Origin: Arcobacter iocasae
Lineage (GTDB): Bacteria; Campylobacterota; Campylobacteria; Campylobacterales; Arcobacteraceae
Length of the DNA stretch: 64,000 nucleotides
Direction of reading: 5' to 3'
Assembly (NCBI RefSeq): GCF_042214795.1
Contig: NZ_CP090177.1
Span: forward strand, 310,001 to 374,000
Below are positions 43,573-53,123 of the stretch, in pieces (position 1 is the stretch's first letter; the number at the start of each line of letters is the position of its first letter). The translations under genes and the position numbers were made by a program. The notes under the pieces are model-generated. The model was given only the letters and a program-made list of their open reading frames with translations. It did no database searches and was not told the origin of the DNA.

Positions 43573-44596
43573 TTATCACTTTCAAAGTTTGTTCAACATT
43601 TTTTTCAATTGAGAAGTTTTTTACTATCTCTAAATTTTGAGCTTTTATTTTATTCATTTTCTCTTGGTTTTCTAATAGTTCATCTATTCTTTTAACTATT
43701 AAATAATCTTTTGAGTTATTCATTATAAATTCATCTTTTAAAATTTCATGAGCACCATTTTGTTTTGTTGTAATTACTACATTTGAAAAACTCATTGCTT
43801 CAAGAATAACATTCGAAAAAGGTTCATATCTAGTTGGAAATAAAAATATATCACTTATTGTATAAAAATCAGATACATCATCTCTTGGACCTGTGAAAAT
43901 TACTTTTTCACTTATTCCCAAATTTTTCGTCAAATTCTTATAATAAGATATCTTTTTTTCTTTACCTATAATAAATGCTCTAGATTTTTTATTTTTTATT
44001 TTTGAAAATATTTCAAGAAACTCTTCCACACCTTTTCTCTTAAAACCACTTCCCACATAAAGCAAAATCTTTTCTTCTTTTTTTATATCAAACTCTTTTG
44101 AAAGTTTTTCAAAGGAGTTTTTAAAATCTGGTTTTACTAAATTGATTCCGTTGTAAATAACTTCAATCTTTGATGGAAGAATATCATATGTATCAATTAT
44201 CTGTTTTTTTATCATTTGAGAATTTGCAATAATTTTTTTAGCATTCTCAAAACATTTTTTTTCCAAAGACAAATAAACCTTATGAAGTAAATTTATTTTT
44301 GATTTTTTTTCAATAGAAAGAAAAACTTTATGAACACCATCTCCAGCCCGATAAATATCAGGACAAGCAATTCTCTCCAAGGAAAAATAAAAGTTATCTT
44401 TTTTATTTTTACATACTTGATTATTAAATAAAAGTACCCTAAGCCATGAAGGCAAAAATTTTGGAATAGAAGAGTGAACTAATTCGTGCTCTATATTTAA
44501 ACTTTTTAGAGAGGAAGATAATCTAGAAAGATAAACTTCAGCTCCTCCAAACTTTGTTTTATTGGCACGGATTAATATTAAATTTTTTTTTATCAA
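43556..44596 (-). CDS. GT4 glycosyltransferase (WaaG-like)
   Basis: 346 residues. The GT4 hallmarks are visible: ILLYVGSGFKRKGVEEFLEIF in the donor half and RYEPFSNVILEAMSFSNVVITT with the EX7E-type ...E...E region. The N-terminal FGGAEVYLSRLSSSL resembles WaaG-type core glucosyltransferases. It starts 38 bp inside the end of the O-antigen ligase gene and overlaps waaF by 17 bp. Acceptor sugar unknown. Confidence 0.82.
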   Translation of the reverse strand: MIKKNLILIRANKTKFGGAEVYLSRLSSSLKSLNIEHELVHSSIPKFLPSWLRVLLFNNQVCKNKKDNFYFSLERIACPDIYRAGDGVHKVFLSIEKKSKINLLHKVYLSLEKKCFENAKKIIANSQMIKKQIIDTYDILPSKIEVIYNGINLVKPDFKNSFEKLSKEFDIKKEEKILLYVGSGFKRKGVEEFLEIFSKIKNKKSRAFIIGKEKKISYYKNLTKNLGISEKVIFTGPRDDVSDFYTISDIFLFPTRYEPFSNVILEAMSFSNVVITTKQNGAHEILKDEFIMNNSKDYLIVKRIDELLENQEKMNKIKAQNLEIVKNFSIEKNVEQTLKVINEVIN

Positions 44597-45932
44597 AATA
44601 CATTCCTGCTAAAGAAAGTCCAACAATAAACATAAAAGTTAGAAACATGTGATCTCTCATATTAGTATCAACGACAGCACGTGATGCCGTACCAACCATA
44701 GTAAAGAATAAAAATATTGAGAAATAACTTTCATACTTTATAAAATACTTTATGCATAAGAATATAATATAAAAAAGAATCATTATGCACAAAATAACAC
44801 CAATATATCCCATGGCTAATAACCATTCTATTAAACTACTATGTGCATGAGAATTTGCATGATTGGGTCCATAGTTGTTCTTTAAAGCTACTTCGAAACT
44901 ATTTCGTTGATAACCAATTCCCATTGGATCTTTTATTGACATTAATAATCCAGCTTTAAACCAAGCAATTCTAGAATAATTTGAATCATTAACAGGCTCA
45001 CCATTTTTTAATTTTGGCACTTTATATTTTAATTTATCTAACCAATAAAGATTATTATCTATATCTAAAGCTATTGGTATTGTTTCAATTAAACTATTCC
45101 ATCTTTTATCATGTTGTATATTATAAGCAAAAGGTAATGATAGAAAGAATAAAAGTAATATGGAAATTAATAGCTTAATTTTTTTATTTATATTCTTTTT
45201 GTAGAAAATGAAAAATATAGATGATGTAGTTAAAAAAAGTAAAGCAACAACACCATTTCTCATTCCTTCAAAAGCGGAACTCAAAATAGTCATAACTAGA
45301 AATATAGTTAATAAAAAATTATTAATAGGTAAAATCTTATTTTTGATTCTAAATCTATATATAACTTCTACCATTAATAAACTCAACAAAGTATTAGTAA
45401 GCATATTAGCTCTATCTGGTCCCTCTGCTAATCCACTAATTCTTGTTACTATTGTCTTATTATCAATAAAATATCTAAATTCAAATAAGTTTAAATATAC
45501 TATATGTATTAATAATGCTAATAAGATAATATAAAGTAAATCTTTTTTATTAAAAGCTTGATTATTTATATTATGCACGCTAACAAGTAATACAAATCCT
45601 ATAAAAAATGACAAAAGAGGATTTATCCATTGCCCTTTTATTTCACTAAATGAATAATGAGGGTTTTCACTAATAAATGCAGCTCCAAGAATAAGCCAAA
45701 CAGTTAATAAAAAGTATAAATATTTAATGCGTTTAAAATCTTTAGTTCTAAAAATTCCAAAAAGAAAAATTTTGTTCTTGTAATACAAAAAAGCACTACT
45801 TAAAAGAAGTAGAGAAAAAAATAAATACCTTAATGAATTTGTATGAGGTATTGGAAGAACAAATAAATAACAAAATAAACTATAAGAAACAAAATGGTAA
45901 AATAATGTATGATTAAAAAAATTATATTTCAA
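44559..45932 (-). CDS. O-antigen ligase-like (WaaL/Wzy) membrane protein
   Basis: 457 residues with about 11 membrane helices and a large periplasmic loop before the last three (about 280-370). The loop carries GIGYQRNSFEVALKNNYG and the NSHAHSSLIEWLLAMGYIG segment with the family histidine. Such ligases join polysaccharide to lipid A-core. The start is TTG with AAAGG eight bases ahead. The divergent gene at 45959 begins only 26 bp away. Confidence 0.82.
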   Translation of the reverse strand: MKYNFFNHTLFYHFVSYSLFCYLFVLPIPHTNSLRYLFFSLLLLSSAFLYYKNKIFLFGIFRTKDFKRIKYLYFLLTVWLILGAAFISENPHYSFSEIKGQWINPLLSFFIGFVLLVSVHNINNQAFNKKDLLYIILLALLIHIVYLNLFEFRYFIDNKTIVTRISGLAEGPDRANMLTNTLLSLLMVEVIYRFRIKNKILPINNFLLTIFLVMTILSSAFEGMRNGVVALLFLTTSSIFFIFYKKNINKKIKLLISILLLFFLSLPFAYNIQHDKRWNSLIETIPIALDIDNNLYWLDKLKYKVPKLKNGEPVNDSNYSRIAWFKAGLLMSIKDPMGIGYQRNSFEVALKNNYGPNHANSHAHSSLIEWLLAMGYIGVILCIMILFYIIFLCIKYFIKYESYFSIFLFFTMVGTASRAVVDTNMRDHMFLTFMFIVGLSLAGMYFDKKKFNINPCQ

Positions 45933-45958
45933 AAAAAACCTTTAGTGAATAAATTATA

Positions 45959-47044
45959 ATGTTTTATTTTATTATATATTTACTTTTATTTCCGTTAATG
46001 TCTTTAATGTCACTTTTTAGGAAATCAGCTATATCAAATAATCTTATTATTCAAACAGCTAAAATTGGTGATTATGTTAATACTTCTATTATGTTTGATG
46101 CAATAAAGAATACTGATTTAATTATTGATAAAATAAATTCTTCATTTGCATTATATGACACAAGAATAAAAGATGTCTACTTTATTAACGATTATAAAAA
46201 TAACTTTTTTAAAAAGTTAAAACTTGCCTTTATTATTTTTAAAAATAATTACGATAATGTATATATTGTTATGCCGAATAGCTTTAATTTGTTCTTAGGA
46301 AAAATGAGTTTTTCAAAAAACAAAGTCACATTATCTACTTATTCTAATAAGTGGTATACGAAAATCTTATCACTTGGCATAAAAAAAATCATACATACAA
46401 TTAATGATTTAACTTTAGATTCTTATTTAAAATTAATTAATCAAAATTACACGCATAAAGAGTTTAAAAAAATAATTCAACTACCTTTATTAGAATCAAA
46501 AAATAACTTAATCGGTAAAAACAAATTTAACATAGGAATAAGTTTAACAGCAGGGAATAAATTAAAAACCATTGACATAAAAACTTGGATTAAAATATTC
46601 AATATTATAGAAAAATTAAATCATAACATTTTTATTTTTGGACTAGACTCTGAAGAAAAAGAATTAAAGGAAATTAATAAAACATACAATCTAGATAAAT
46701 TAAATACAATTTCATTATTAGGTAAAATACCTTTAGAGGAACTACCATCAACTATTTCAAAAATGAATCTTTATATTTCAAGTGATACGGGGAATAGTTA
46801 TATTGCTGATACATTTAATATCCCTTTAATAAACTTTGCAGGACCATGTTATATGAAAGAACAACATCCTATTGGTAAAAATGTATTAATCATTGAATCA
46901 AATTCTCCTTATGTACCTTATTCATTTATATTTAAAGCACCATATAATGGAAATACTGAAGAACTATATAGCATAACTAAAAAACAAGAAGAACTAATAT
47001 TAAGATTTATAGAATCTCTTTATAAAGACTTTCAATCTTCTTAA
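45959..47044 (+). CDS. GT9 glycosyltransferase, inverted in the LPS locus
   Basis: 361 residues. Its hydrophobic N-terminus (about 2-18) is followed by the GT9 opening NLIIQTAKIGDYVNTSIMFDAI and the C-terminal LYISSDTGNSYIADTFN, the heptosyltransferase signature with Asn-Ser-Tyr in place of PMH. No conserved Cys-rich end. It is the only plus-strand gene between 32 and 63 kb. It starts 26 bp from the divergent ligase and overlaps the convergent gene at 47007 by 38 bp. It is more AT-rich than neighbours by eye, so an insertion is possible. Confidence 0.75.
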   Translation: MFYFIIYLLLFPLMSLMSLFRKSAISNNLIIQTAKIGDYVNTSIMFDAIKNTDLIIDKINSSFALYDTRIKDVYFINDYKNNFFKKLKLAFIIFKNNYDNVYIVMPNSFNLFLGKMSFSKNKVTLSTYSNKWYTKILSLGIKKIIHTINDLTLDSYLKLINQNYTHKEFKKIIQLPLLESKNNLIGKNKFNIGISLTAGNKLKTIDIKTWIKIFNIIEKLNHNIFIFGLDSEEKELKEINKTYNLDKLNTISLLGKIPLEELPSTISKMNLYISSDTGNSYIADTFNIPLINFAGPCYMKEQHPIGKNVLIIESNSPYVPYSFIFKAPYNGNTEELYSITKKQEELILRFIESLYKDFQSS

Positions 47045-48119
47045 TATAAGTATCTAAAGAAAAATTACTTTGAATATTACAATCTACTCTATATTCATCT
47101 ACTTTCTCAAGTCGAGTAAATAAATCCAATAGTATTTTTGCATCTCTTTTTATAATAGTATATTTAGATTTATCTTCTAAAAGACTTTGTATTTCATAAC
47201 TTACTTTATAATTAGAAGTAATAATTGAACATCCATACAAAATCCCTTCAATTACTACACGTGGTAAACCTTCATTTTCAGAGAAAGAAATAATAAAATC
47301 GCTGTTTAAATAGTGTTCTCTTAAATTTTCAATAAATCCAAGTTCAACGACTCTATTTTTTTTAATTAATTCATTTTTTTCTATTTCTGTTTTGCTATTA
47401 AATTTTCCTGTTCCTGCAAGATAAAGTTTAATATCATTACGATTTACTTTACTTAAAGCTTCAAAAACTAGTTTATGTCCTTTATTTTCCAAATAATTAG
47501 CAGGCATCAAAATTTTAATTTCTTTACTATTAATATGTTGAATATCTTTTTCAAATGGAAAAGGATTATAAATAATATTCTCATCAATTGGTATTTGCAG
47601 ATTATAAAATTCATAGGTTGATTTAGAAACACTAATAGTATTAAATTTTAAACTCTTTAGTGTTTCAATTTGAAATTTATTTAAAAATGAATTTTTTCGT
47701 AAATGCTGAATTACTGGTAACTTCAATTTATTTGCTTCTAAAATATATTCTAAGTTTGTTCCAAAATGATTATTTAGGTGTATCAAATCAAATTTCTCTA
47801 ACATTAAAATTTTTCTAGCAAATGACAATTTTGAGTTAAACTCTTTTTTATATAAATACTCTTTAGAAATCAGTCTATATAACTCTTTTTCCCACTTTGT
47901 TATTTTTTCTTTTGAAAAGTTATTTTGAATAATATTGACGTTAAATTGTTTTAAGTAATCATTTATTTTAATACTATCACTTATTTGGTAATTATGCTCA
48001 AAAAAAACTGAAATTTTATACTTAGCCTGACTATGTGTAAGCCCTTCAAGTAAATATAAAAAGCTTTTAGTCCCACCTCCATATTCAAACCCAGTATCTA
48101 CAAATAAAATATTCTTCAT
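47007..48119 (-). CDS. GT4 glycosyltransferase
   Basis: 370 residues. The N-terminal FVDTGFEYGGGTKSFLYLLEGL and donor half KILMPANYLENKGHKLVFEAL, ...FSENEGLPRVVIEGILYGCSII give the GT4 pattern with EX7E (E...E). It is preceded by 24 bp without overlap after the gene at 48144 and ends 38 bp inside the convergent gene at 45959. Likely acts on the outer core or an oligosaccharide. Confidence 0.8.
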   Translation of the reverse strand: MKNILFVDTGFEYGGGTKSFLYLLEGLTHSQAKYKISVFFEHNYQISDSIKINDYLKQFNVNIIQNNFSKEKITKWEKELYRLISKEYLYKKEFNSKLSFARKILMLEKFDLIHLNNHFGTNLEYILEANKLKLPVIQHLRKNSFLNKFQIETLKSLKFNTISVSKSTYEFYNLQIPIDENIIYNPFPFEKDIQHINSKEIKILMPANYLENKGHKLVFEALSKVNRNDIKLYLAGTGKFNSKTEIEKNELIKKNRVVELGFIENLREHYLNSDFIISFSENEGLPRVVIEGILYGCSIITSNYKVSYEIQSLLEDKSKYTIIKRDAKILLDLFTRLEKVDEYRVDCNIQSNFSLDTYIKKIESLYKEIL

Positions 48120-48143
48120 TTTATAACTTTTCTATTCCTATCA

Positions 48144-49253
48144 TTATTTTAAACTACAAAGTTCATAAACTTTTTTTAGAACCTCATCAACTGTTATTTG
48201 GAGCATACATTCTTGATATTTACAAGTTTTTCCAATACAAGGTGTACAAGTTTTTTCTTTTTGTATATATAAGTGTTGATGTTCATTAAAACAAGGATTT
48301 GAGCCATACCATTGAGCAACAACAAAAAAAGCAATTGTAGGAGTATTTAAAGCAGCCGCAATATGCAAAGGACCAGTATCAGGAGTTATTAATAAATCAC
48401 ATTTTTCAATTAATCCTGCTGCTGACTTTATATTAAACTCACCAGCTAAATTAAATACTCTTGTACTATTAATTCCCTCAAAAACTCTTTGAGTCATCTC
48501 TCTTTCATTAGGTGCACCAGTCAATATAATTTTTAAGTTTTCATTATTTTCTAAAAGTTTTTTCCCTAATTTAATCCAGTTTTCTTCAAACCACATTCTA
48601 CTAAGGTTTGAAGCCCCTATTTGAAAACCAATTAATTTATCATAAGTTGTATCGATTCCTAACTCAATTAATTTTCTTTCAACTTCTAAAATATTTTCTT
48701 CTTCAATAAAAAGTTCCATACTGGTTTTTTTTTCATAGATACCTAAGTACTCTAATGTTCTCAATCTATCATATATCCCATGTCTATCGCCGTAATATGA
48801 AAGTTGTTCATTGTTATGAAATAAATGATATTTATTTTTATCATTTGGTATTTTGATAATATATTTTGAGTTAGATAAAATTGACAAAGGTGTTGCTTGT
48901 GGTTCATTAGAATGAAGTATTAATGATAAATCAATTTTAATTTTTCTTAAAATTCTCAATATTGAGAAAAAACTCTTCCATCTTCCATCATATAGTATAA
49001 AATCATCAATATAAGGATTATTTTCAAATAGTTTATAATTAGTAGGATTGAAAATAGCAATTATTTTCTTTTGAGGAAAATTTTCTTTTAAACTTCTAAA
49101 AACAGGTGTATTAAATAAAGTATCACCAATTGCAGTGTTTGAATAAACTACAATAGTCTCAATTTCATCTATAGGCAAAAGTTTATACTTTTTTGCATGA
49201 GAATATTTTTTTAATAAAAAATCAATTACAAGTTCATAAAAACTAATTTTCAT
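48144..49253 (-). CDS. GT9 heptosyltransferase-like protein
   Basis: 369 residues. GT9 motifs: VVYSNTAIGDTLFNTPVFRSL at the start, GFQIGASNLSRMW, and TPDTGPLHIAAALNTPTIAFF. The C-terminal cysteines (TCTPCIGKTCKYQECM) resemble those of WaaF-like enzymes. It overlaps the next upstream gene by 11 bp. Substrate may be heptose or another ADP-sugar; this cannot be fixed from sequence. Confidence 0.83.
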   Translation of the reverse strand: MKISFYELVIDFLLKKYSHAKKYKLLPIDEIETIVVYSNTAIGDTLFNTPVFRSLKENFPQKKIIAIFNPTNYKLFENNPYIDDFILYDGRWKSFFSILRILRKIKIDLSLILHSNEPQATPLSILSNSKYIIKIPNDKNKYHLFHNNEQLSYYGDRHGIYDRLRTLEYLGIYEKKTSMELFIEEENILEVERKLIELGIDTTYDKLIGFQIGASNLSRMWFEENWIKLGKKLLENNENLKIILTGAPNEREMTQRVFEGINSTRVFNLAGEFNIKSAAGLIEKCDLLITPDTGPLHIAAALNTPTIAFFVVAQWYGSNPCFNEHQHLYIQKEKTCTPCIGKTCKYQECMLQITVDEVLKKVYELCSLK

Positions 49254-50217
49254 TATTTATAACCATTTCTACAATTTTAGCAAAAGGTATGTTATTTGCT
49301 ATTTTACTTTCATCTTGTATAACTAAATCCTTATATCCCCAAGGATACCATTTATTCATATTAGTTTTACCACTAATTGATATTGTTTTAGTGCCAACTG
49401 CTGGCCCTAAATGCATTGCACCACCATCTAATGTAACAAATAATTTAACATTTTTAATCAATCCACCTAAATCTTGTAAAGATTTAGTTTTAATAAACTT
49501 AGCATGGCTATGTGTTTCTAAATATTCTGCATTATGAAAATTATCAGGTTCTGCAGTGACTAAGATATTTTTATCTTTTAAAGCATTAAATATTTTTAAA
49601 AAGTTTTCATTTGAATATTGATTATTTTCAATTCTTGAAGAGATATGAAATAAAATATGTTCATTGTACTCAAGATATTGATTAGCCAAACTTTCATCAA
49701 TAAAATAAAGAGTTTTTTCATTATTGTATTCTATACCAAACTCATATAAGCAGTTCATACAAAACTCAACTTCGTGTTGTAATTCATTAGTTACAACATT
49801 AATATTTAAGTTATCACGCCCTTTAGGATCTTTAACACCAACTCTATATTGAGCTTTAGTTATATTTGAAAATATTTCTGCTGATTTTGAATATCCACCT
49901 CTAAAAATGATAACTGCATCATATTTCTCTTTGTAAATATTTATAAGCATTTTTAACTTGCCAATAGCTGCACTTATTTTATTCAAAAAAGATTTTTTAT
50001 GTTTTGGTTTTGTGTAACAATAAATTTTATTAATAAAAGGATTATTATAAATTGCATCATAATTATATGAATTAACAACAATATCTATTTGATTATTCGG
50101 ATATTTTTTTCTTAAAGCTTCAATTGCAGGTGTTGTACAAATTAAATCACCAACATTGTCATTTCTTACTAATAATATTTTTTTTTCTCTTAAATCAATC
50201 ATTCTGGTTTTATCCAT
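49243..50217 (-). CDS. GT9 heptosyltransferase-like protein
   Basis: 324 residues with the GT9 opening LLVRNDNVGDLICTTPAIEAL and the C-terminal FVTLDGGAMHLGPAVGTKTI (GGAMHLGPA instead of SGPMHIAAA). It lacks a Cys-rich end. Overlaps: 11 bp with the gene at 48144 and 19 bp with the deacetylase. It is part of the tight LPS operon. Confidence 0.82.
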   Translation of the reverse strand: MDKTRMIDLREKKILLVRNDNVGDLICTTPAIEALRKKYPNNQIDIVVNSYNYDAIYNNPFINKIYCYTKPKHKKSFLNKISAAIGKLKMLINIYKEKYDAVIIFRGGYSKSAEIFSNITKAQYRVGVKDPKGRDNLNINVVTNELQHEVEFCMNCLYEFGIEYNNEKTLYFIDESLANQYLEYNEHILFHISSRIENNQYSNENFLKIFNALKDKNILVTAEPDNFHNAEYLETHSHAKFIKTKSLQDLGGLIKNVKLFVTLDGGAMHLGPAVGTKTISISGKTNMNKWYPWGYKDLVIQDESKIANNIPFAKIVEMVINNEN

Positions 50218-50963
50218 GAGTAAATTTTCCCAATAAACTTATTTGAGTATATAAAAAGATTCTTTTTCAACCACTTATCATCTTTTTTAACTGCTATTCT
50301 TTTAATTTCCAAAAGATTATTATCTGGAAGATTAATACCTCTTTTAGTAGTGTACATAATATCAAATTTTGCATTAACTGCAATTTCTATTGATTTATGT
50401 GAGTATTTTCCCCTAGGCCAACATAATTGAGTATCCTCAAATCCTAATTGTGTACGAATCAATTCTTGTGATTTAGTCATCTCTTCTTTTAAAGAAGTTT
50501 TCCCAAAATATTCATCATAGTGTGTATGAGTGTGTGAGTGAATATCAAATACATCTTTCATGCTTTTCAATTCACTCCATGTACATAAAACAGCTCTTGG
50601 ATTTATTTGTACAAGCTTTTTACATTCGTTATGTTTTTTTTCTATATATTCTGATTCAATGTCATTTGAAGATTTTTCTATCCATTGAGTAACTACAAAA
50701 AGGGTTGCCTTTAAATTATACTTTTTTAAAATTGGATAAGCATAAATAAAATTATCTCTCCATCCATCATCAAATGTTATAAGTAGAGACTTTTTTGGAA
50801 CTTTTAGTTTTCCTTGTTTATACAAATAAAATTCATTTGATGTTAATGATTTCCATCCATTTTCATTCAAATATTTCATTTGAGCATCAAAGTTCTTCAC
50901 ACTACTAGCTATAAAACTATCTTGTGAAAGTATATGATGATACATTAATACAGGAACACTCAT
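50199..50963 (-). CDS. Polysaccharide deacetylase (NodB-like)
   Basis: 254 residues. The NodB motifs are visible: motif 1 LITFDDGWRDN with the catalytic/metal Asp pair, motif 2 HSHTHTHYDEYF with the metal histidines, and motif 3 CWPRGKYS. The enzyme removes N-acetyl groups from sugars. There is no signal peptide, so it probably acts on a cytoplasmic or membrane-linked glycan intermediate. It is between glycosyltransferase genes with 19- and 4-bp overlaps, so deacetylation of an LPS sugar is the likely role. Confidence 0.85.
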   Translation of the reverse strand: MSVPVLMYHHILSQDSFIASSVKNFDAQMKYLNENGWKSLTSNEFYLYKQGKLKVPKKSLLITFDDGWRDNFIYAYPILKKYNLKATLFVVTQWIEKSSNDIESEYIEKKHNECKKLVQINPRAVLCTWSELKSMKDVFDIHSHTHTHYDEYFGKTSLKEEMTKSQELIRTQLGFEDTQLCWPRGKYSHKSIEIAVNAKFDIMYTTKRGINLPDNNLLEIKRIAVKKDDKWLKKNLFIYSNKFIGKIYSWIKPE

Positions 50964-52024
50964 AATTTATCCACAAGTTCTTTATACAGTTTTGTTGTAT
51001 CTTCCATCATTTTCTCAACTGAAAAACATTTAAGAATAAACTCTCTTGCATTTTTAGAGAAATTCTCTCTTTTTATATTATCTTCTAATAACTCTTTTAG
51101 TTGTTTTTCTAACATCTTAAAGTCATCAAATAAATATCCAGTTTTCCCATCTTCTAAAGCTTCTGGAATTCCACCAACATTACTTCCCAAAACAGGTACT
51201 CCACATGATTGTGCTTCAAGTAAAGAAGTACCCAAGGCTTCATGTCTAGACGCTAAACAAAACAAATCAAAGTTTGGCAGTAGATTTTCAACATCATTTC
51301 TATGTCCCAACATAATAACTCTATTTTCTACATTATTTTCTTTAATACAGTTCTCAATTCTTTCTTTCATAGGACCTTCTCCTACAATAACCAACTTAAC
51401 ATCTATATTTTTTATTTTTGAAAATGCTTTTATCAAAGCCATATGTCTTTTTGCATCTCTTAATACAGCAACAACTCCAACAAGTAAAATACTACTTGAT
51501 AAATTTAATTCTGTTCTTAAATCATAATTTTTATTTGGAGAAAATTTATTAGTATCTATTCCAGTATAAATATTAACTAATTTATTGTCATGTACACCCA
51601 TAGAAGAGAGATACTCTTTTACTTGATTACTTACTGTAACAACTTTTGTTGTTAAATTATAACTATAAGGCCCTTTTATAGGTAAAATAAGATGTCGTAC
51701 TCTGATAACACTTGTATTAGTAAGTAAGCCTACAATATTTCCTATCCATGAGTCTTTCCCTGAATGCGTAGAAATAATATCTATTTTATTTTTTTTTATA
51801 AATTTACATAAAAAATAAATTGTTTTTAAATTATAAATCTTATTTAACTTAAAAGTAAAAAATTCACCATTTACTTCTTCTCTATTTTTATATAAAGTAC
51901 TATTTTCTTCAACAGCCCAAAAAACTCTATATTCATCTTCTGGCAAATTATTGACAACTCTTACTGTCCTTTTTTCTTGTCCACCCCAACCTTTTGAGCT
52001 TTCCATTTCTAGTATGTTAATCAT
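50960..52024 (-). CDS. GT4 glycosyltransferase
   Basis: 354 residues. Opening EMESSKGWGGQEKRTVRVV with the Gly-Gly-Gln-Glu of GT4 acceptors; donor half LVGVVAVLRDAKRHMALIKAF, and RHEALGTSLLEAQSCGVPVLGS with the EX7E pair. It overlaps the deacetylase by 4 bp and the upstream GT9 gene by 8 bp. A core-oligosaccharide transferase by context. Confidence 0.85.
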   Translation of the reverse strand: MINILEMESSKGWGGQEKRTVRVVNNLPEDEYRVFWAVEENSTLYKNREEVNGEFFTFKLNKIYNLKTIYFLCKFIKKNKIDIISTHSGKDSWIGNIVGLLTNTSVIRVRHLILPIKGPYSYNLTTKVVTVSNQVKEYLSSMGVHDNKLVNIYTGIDTNKFSPNKNYDLRTELNLSSSILLVGVVAVLRDAKRHMALIKAFSKIKNIDVKLVIVGEGPMKERIENCIKENNVENRVIMLGHRNDVENLLPNFDLFCLASRHEALGTSLLEAQSCGVPVLGSNVGGIPEALEDGKTGYLFDDFKMLEKQLKELLEDNIKRENFSKNAREFILKCFSVEKMMEDTTKLYKELVDKL

Positions 52025-53123
52025 TTACCATCTCATTAATATTTTTCTTAATAAATTCAAAATCTAAATTCATCAGACAATCACTGATTTTAGTTCCATC
52101 ACAGCCATCTTTTCCACATGGTTGACAATCTCTTGATTCTGCTATTACTCTATGCTTTCCCATAGTTTGAAAGCCATTTCTCTTTGTATATCCACTTTCC
52201 ATCATGTCATTATCCCAAGGTCCCCAATGATCTGTTCCGCTTGGTCCAAAAAAAGCCAGCACAGGTACATTATTTGCAGCGCTTATATGCATTATTGAAG
52301 TATCAACACCTATAAATATTTTTGATTTTTTATTTAAACAAGCAGTTTGTTTTAATGTAAATTTTCCTGATAAATTTATTGGATTAGTTTTACAAAATGA
52401 TAAGATATTATTTAATCTATCTATTTCTTGTGACACAGGAGCTGCTGTTAAAAGAACTTTTACATTTAATTCACTCTCACAATAATCAATGATTTTTGCC
52501 ATTATTACATCATTTATGCATTTAAACATCCATCTTGAAACTGCATGAATATGAATAAAGTTTTTAATTTCTATATTTTCTTTTTTTAATATATCATCTA
52601 CTTTTTTTTCATCTTCTTTTGACCAAAATATTTCTACTTTTTTTTCTTTTATATCTAAATCAAACTCTCTTAATATATCTAAATCCATCTCTAAAGTGTG
52701 TCTAAATTCTTGTTTTGGTAAATAGTTTGTAAATACATTTTTAGTAAGAATATTTTTGCCACCGGGATATCCAACTTTTATTTTTGCCCCACTTAAAAGA
52801 GCTAACTGAGCTCCTCTATCACCTTCGGTTGTATTAATAACCATATCATATGATTTACTTCTTATTGAAAAAGCAAACTTTATCTCTTCAACTATTCTCT
52901 TAATTGGTGAATATTTTTTTATCTTAGCTCTATCATAAATAATTGTTTCATTTATATTTGGATTTAAAGTTACCATTTCTTCGCAGCCTTTATTAACTGC
53001 AATATCAATAATAGCATCTGGAAAATTAAATCTTAGATTTTTTATTAAAGGTGTAGTAAGAAGTACATCTCCAATATTTCTAAACTTCATTACTAAAATT
53101 CTTTTAGGATTTATTTTATTCAT
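52017..53123 (-). CDS. GT9 heptosyltransferase (WaaQ-like)
   Basis: 368 residues from the ATG at 53123, which overlaps the upstream GT2 stop (ATGA). Opening PKRILVMKFRNIGDVLLTTP is typical of WaaQ-like heptosyltransferase III. Middle NFIHIHAVSRWMFKCI and end IGVDTSIMHISAANNVPVLAFFGPSG are family blocks. The C-terminal RDCQPCGKDGCDG is Cys-rich. The 20 residues encoded by the possible upstream extension do not fit the family and were dropped. Confidence 0.85.
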   Translation of the reverse strand: MNKINPKRILVMKFRNIGDVLLTTPLIKNLRFNFPDAIIDIAVNKGCEEMVTLNPNINETIIYDRAKIKKYSPIKRIVEEIKFAFSIRSKSYDMVINTTEGDRGAQLALLSGAKIKVGYPGGKNILTKNVFTNYLPKQEFRHTLEMDLDILREFDLDIKEKKVEIFWSKEDEKKVDDILKKENIEIKNFIHIHAVSRWMFKCINDVIMAKIIDYCESELNVKVLLTAAPVSQEIDRLNNILSFCKTNPINLSGKFTLKQTACLNKKSKIFIGVDTSIMHISAANNVPVLAFFGPSGTDHWGPWDNDMMESGYTKRNGFQTMGKHRVIAESRDCQPCGKDGCDGTKISDCLMNLDFEFIKKNINEMVND

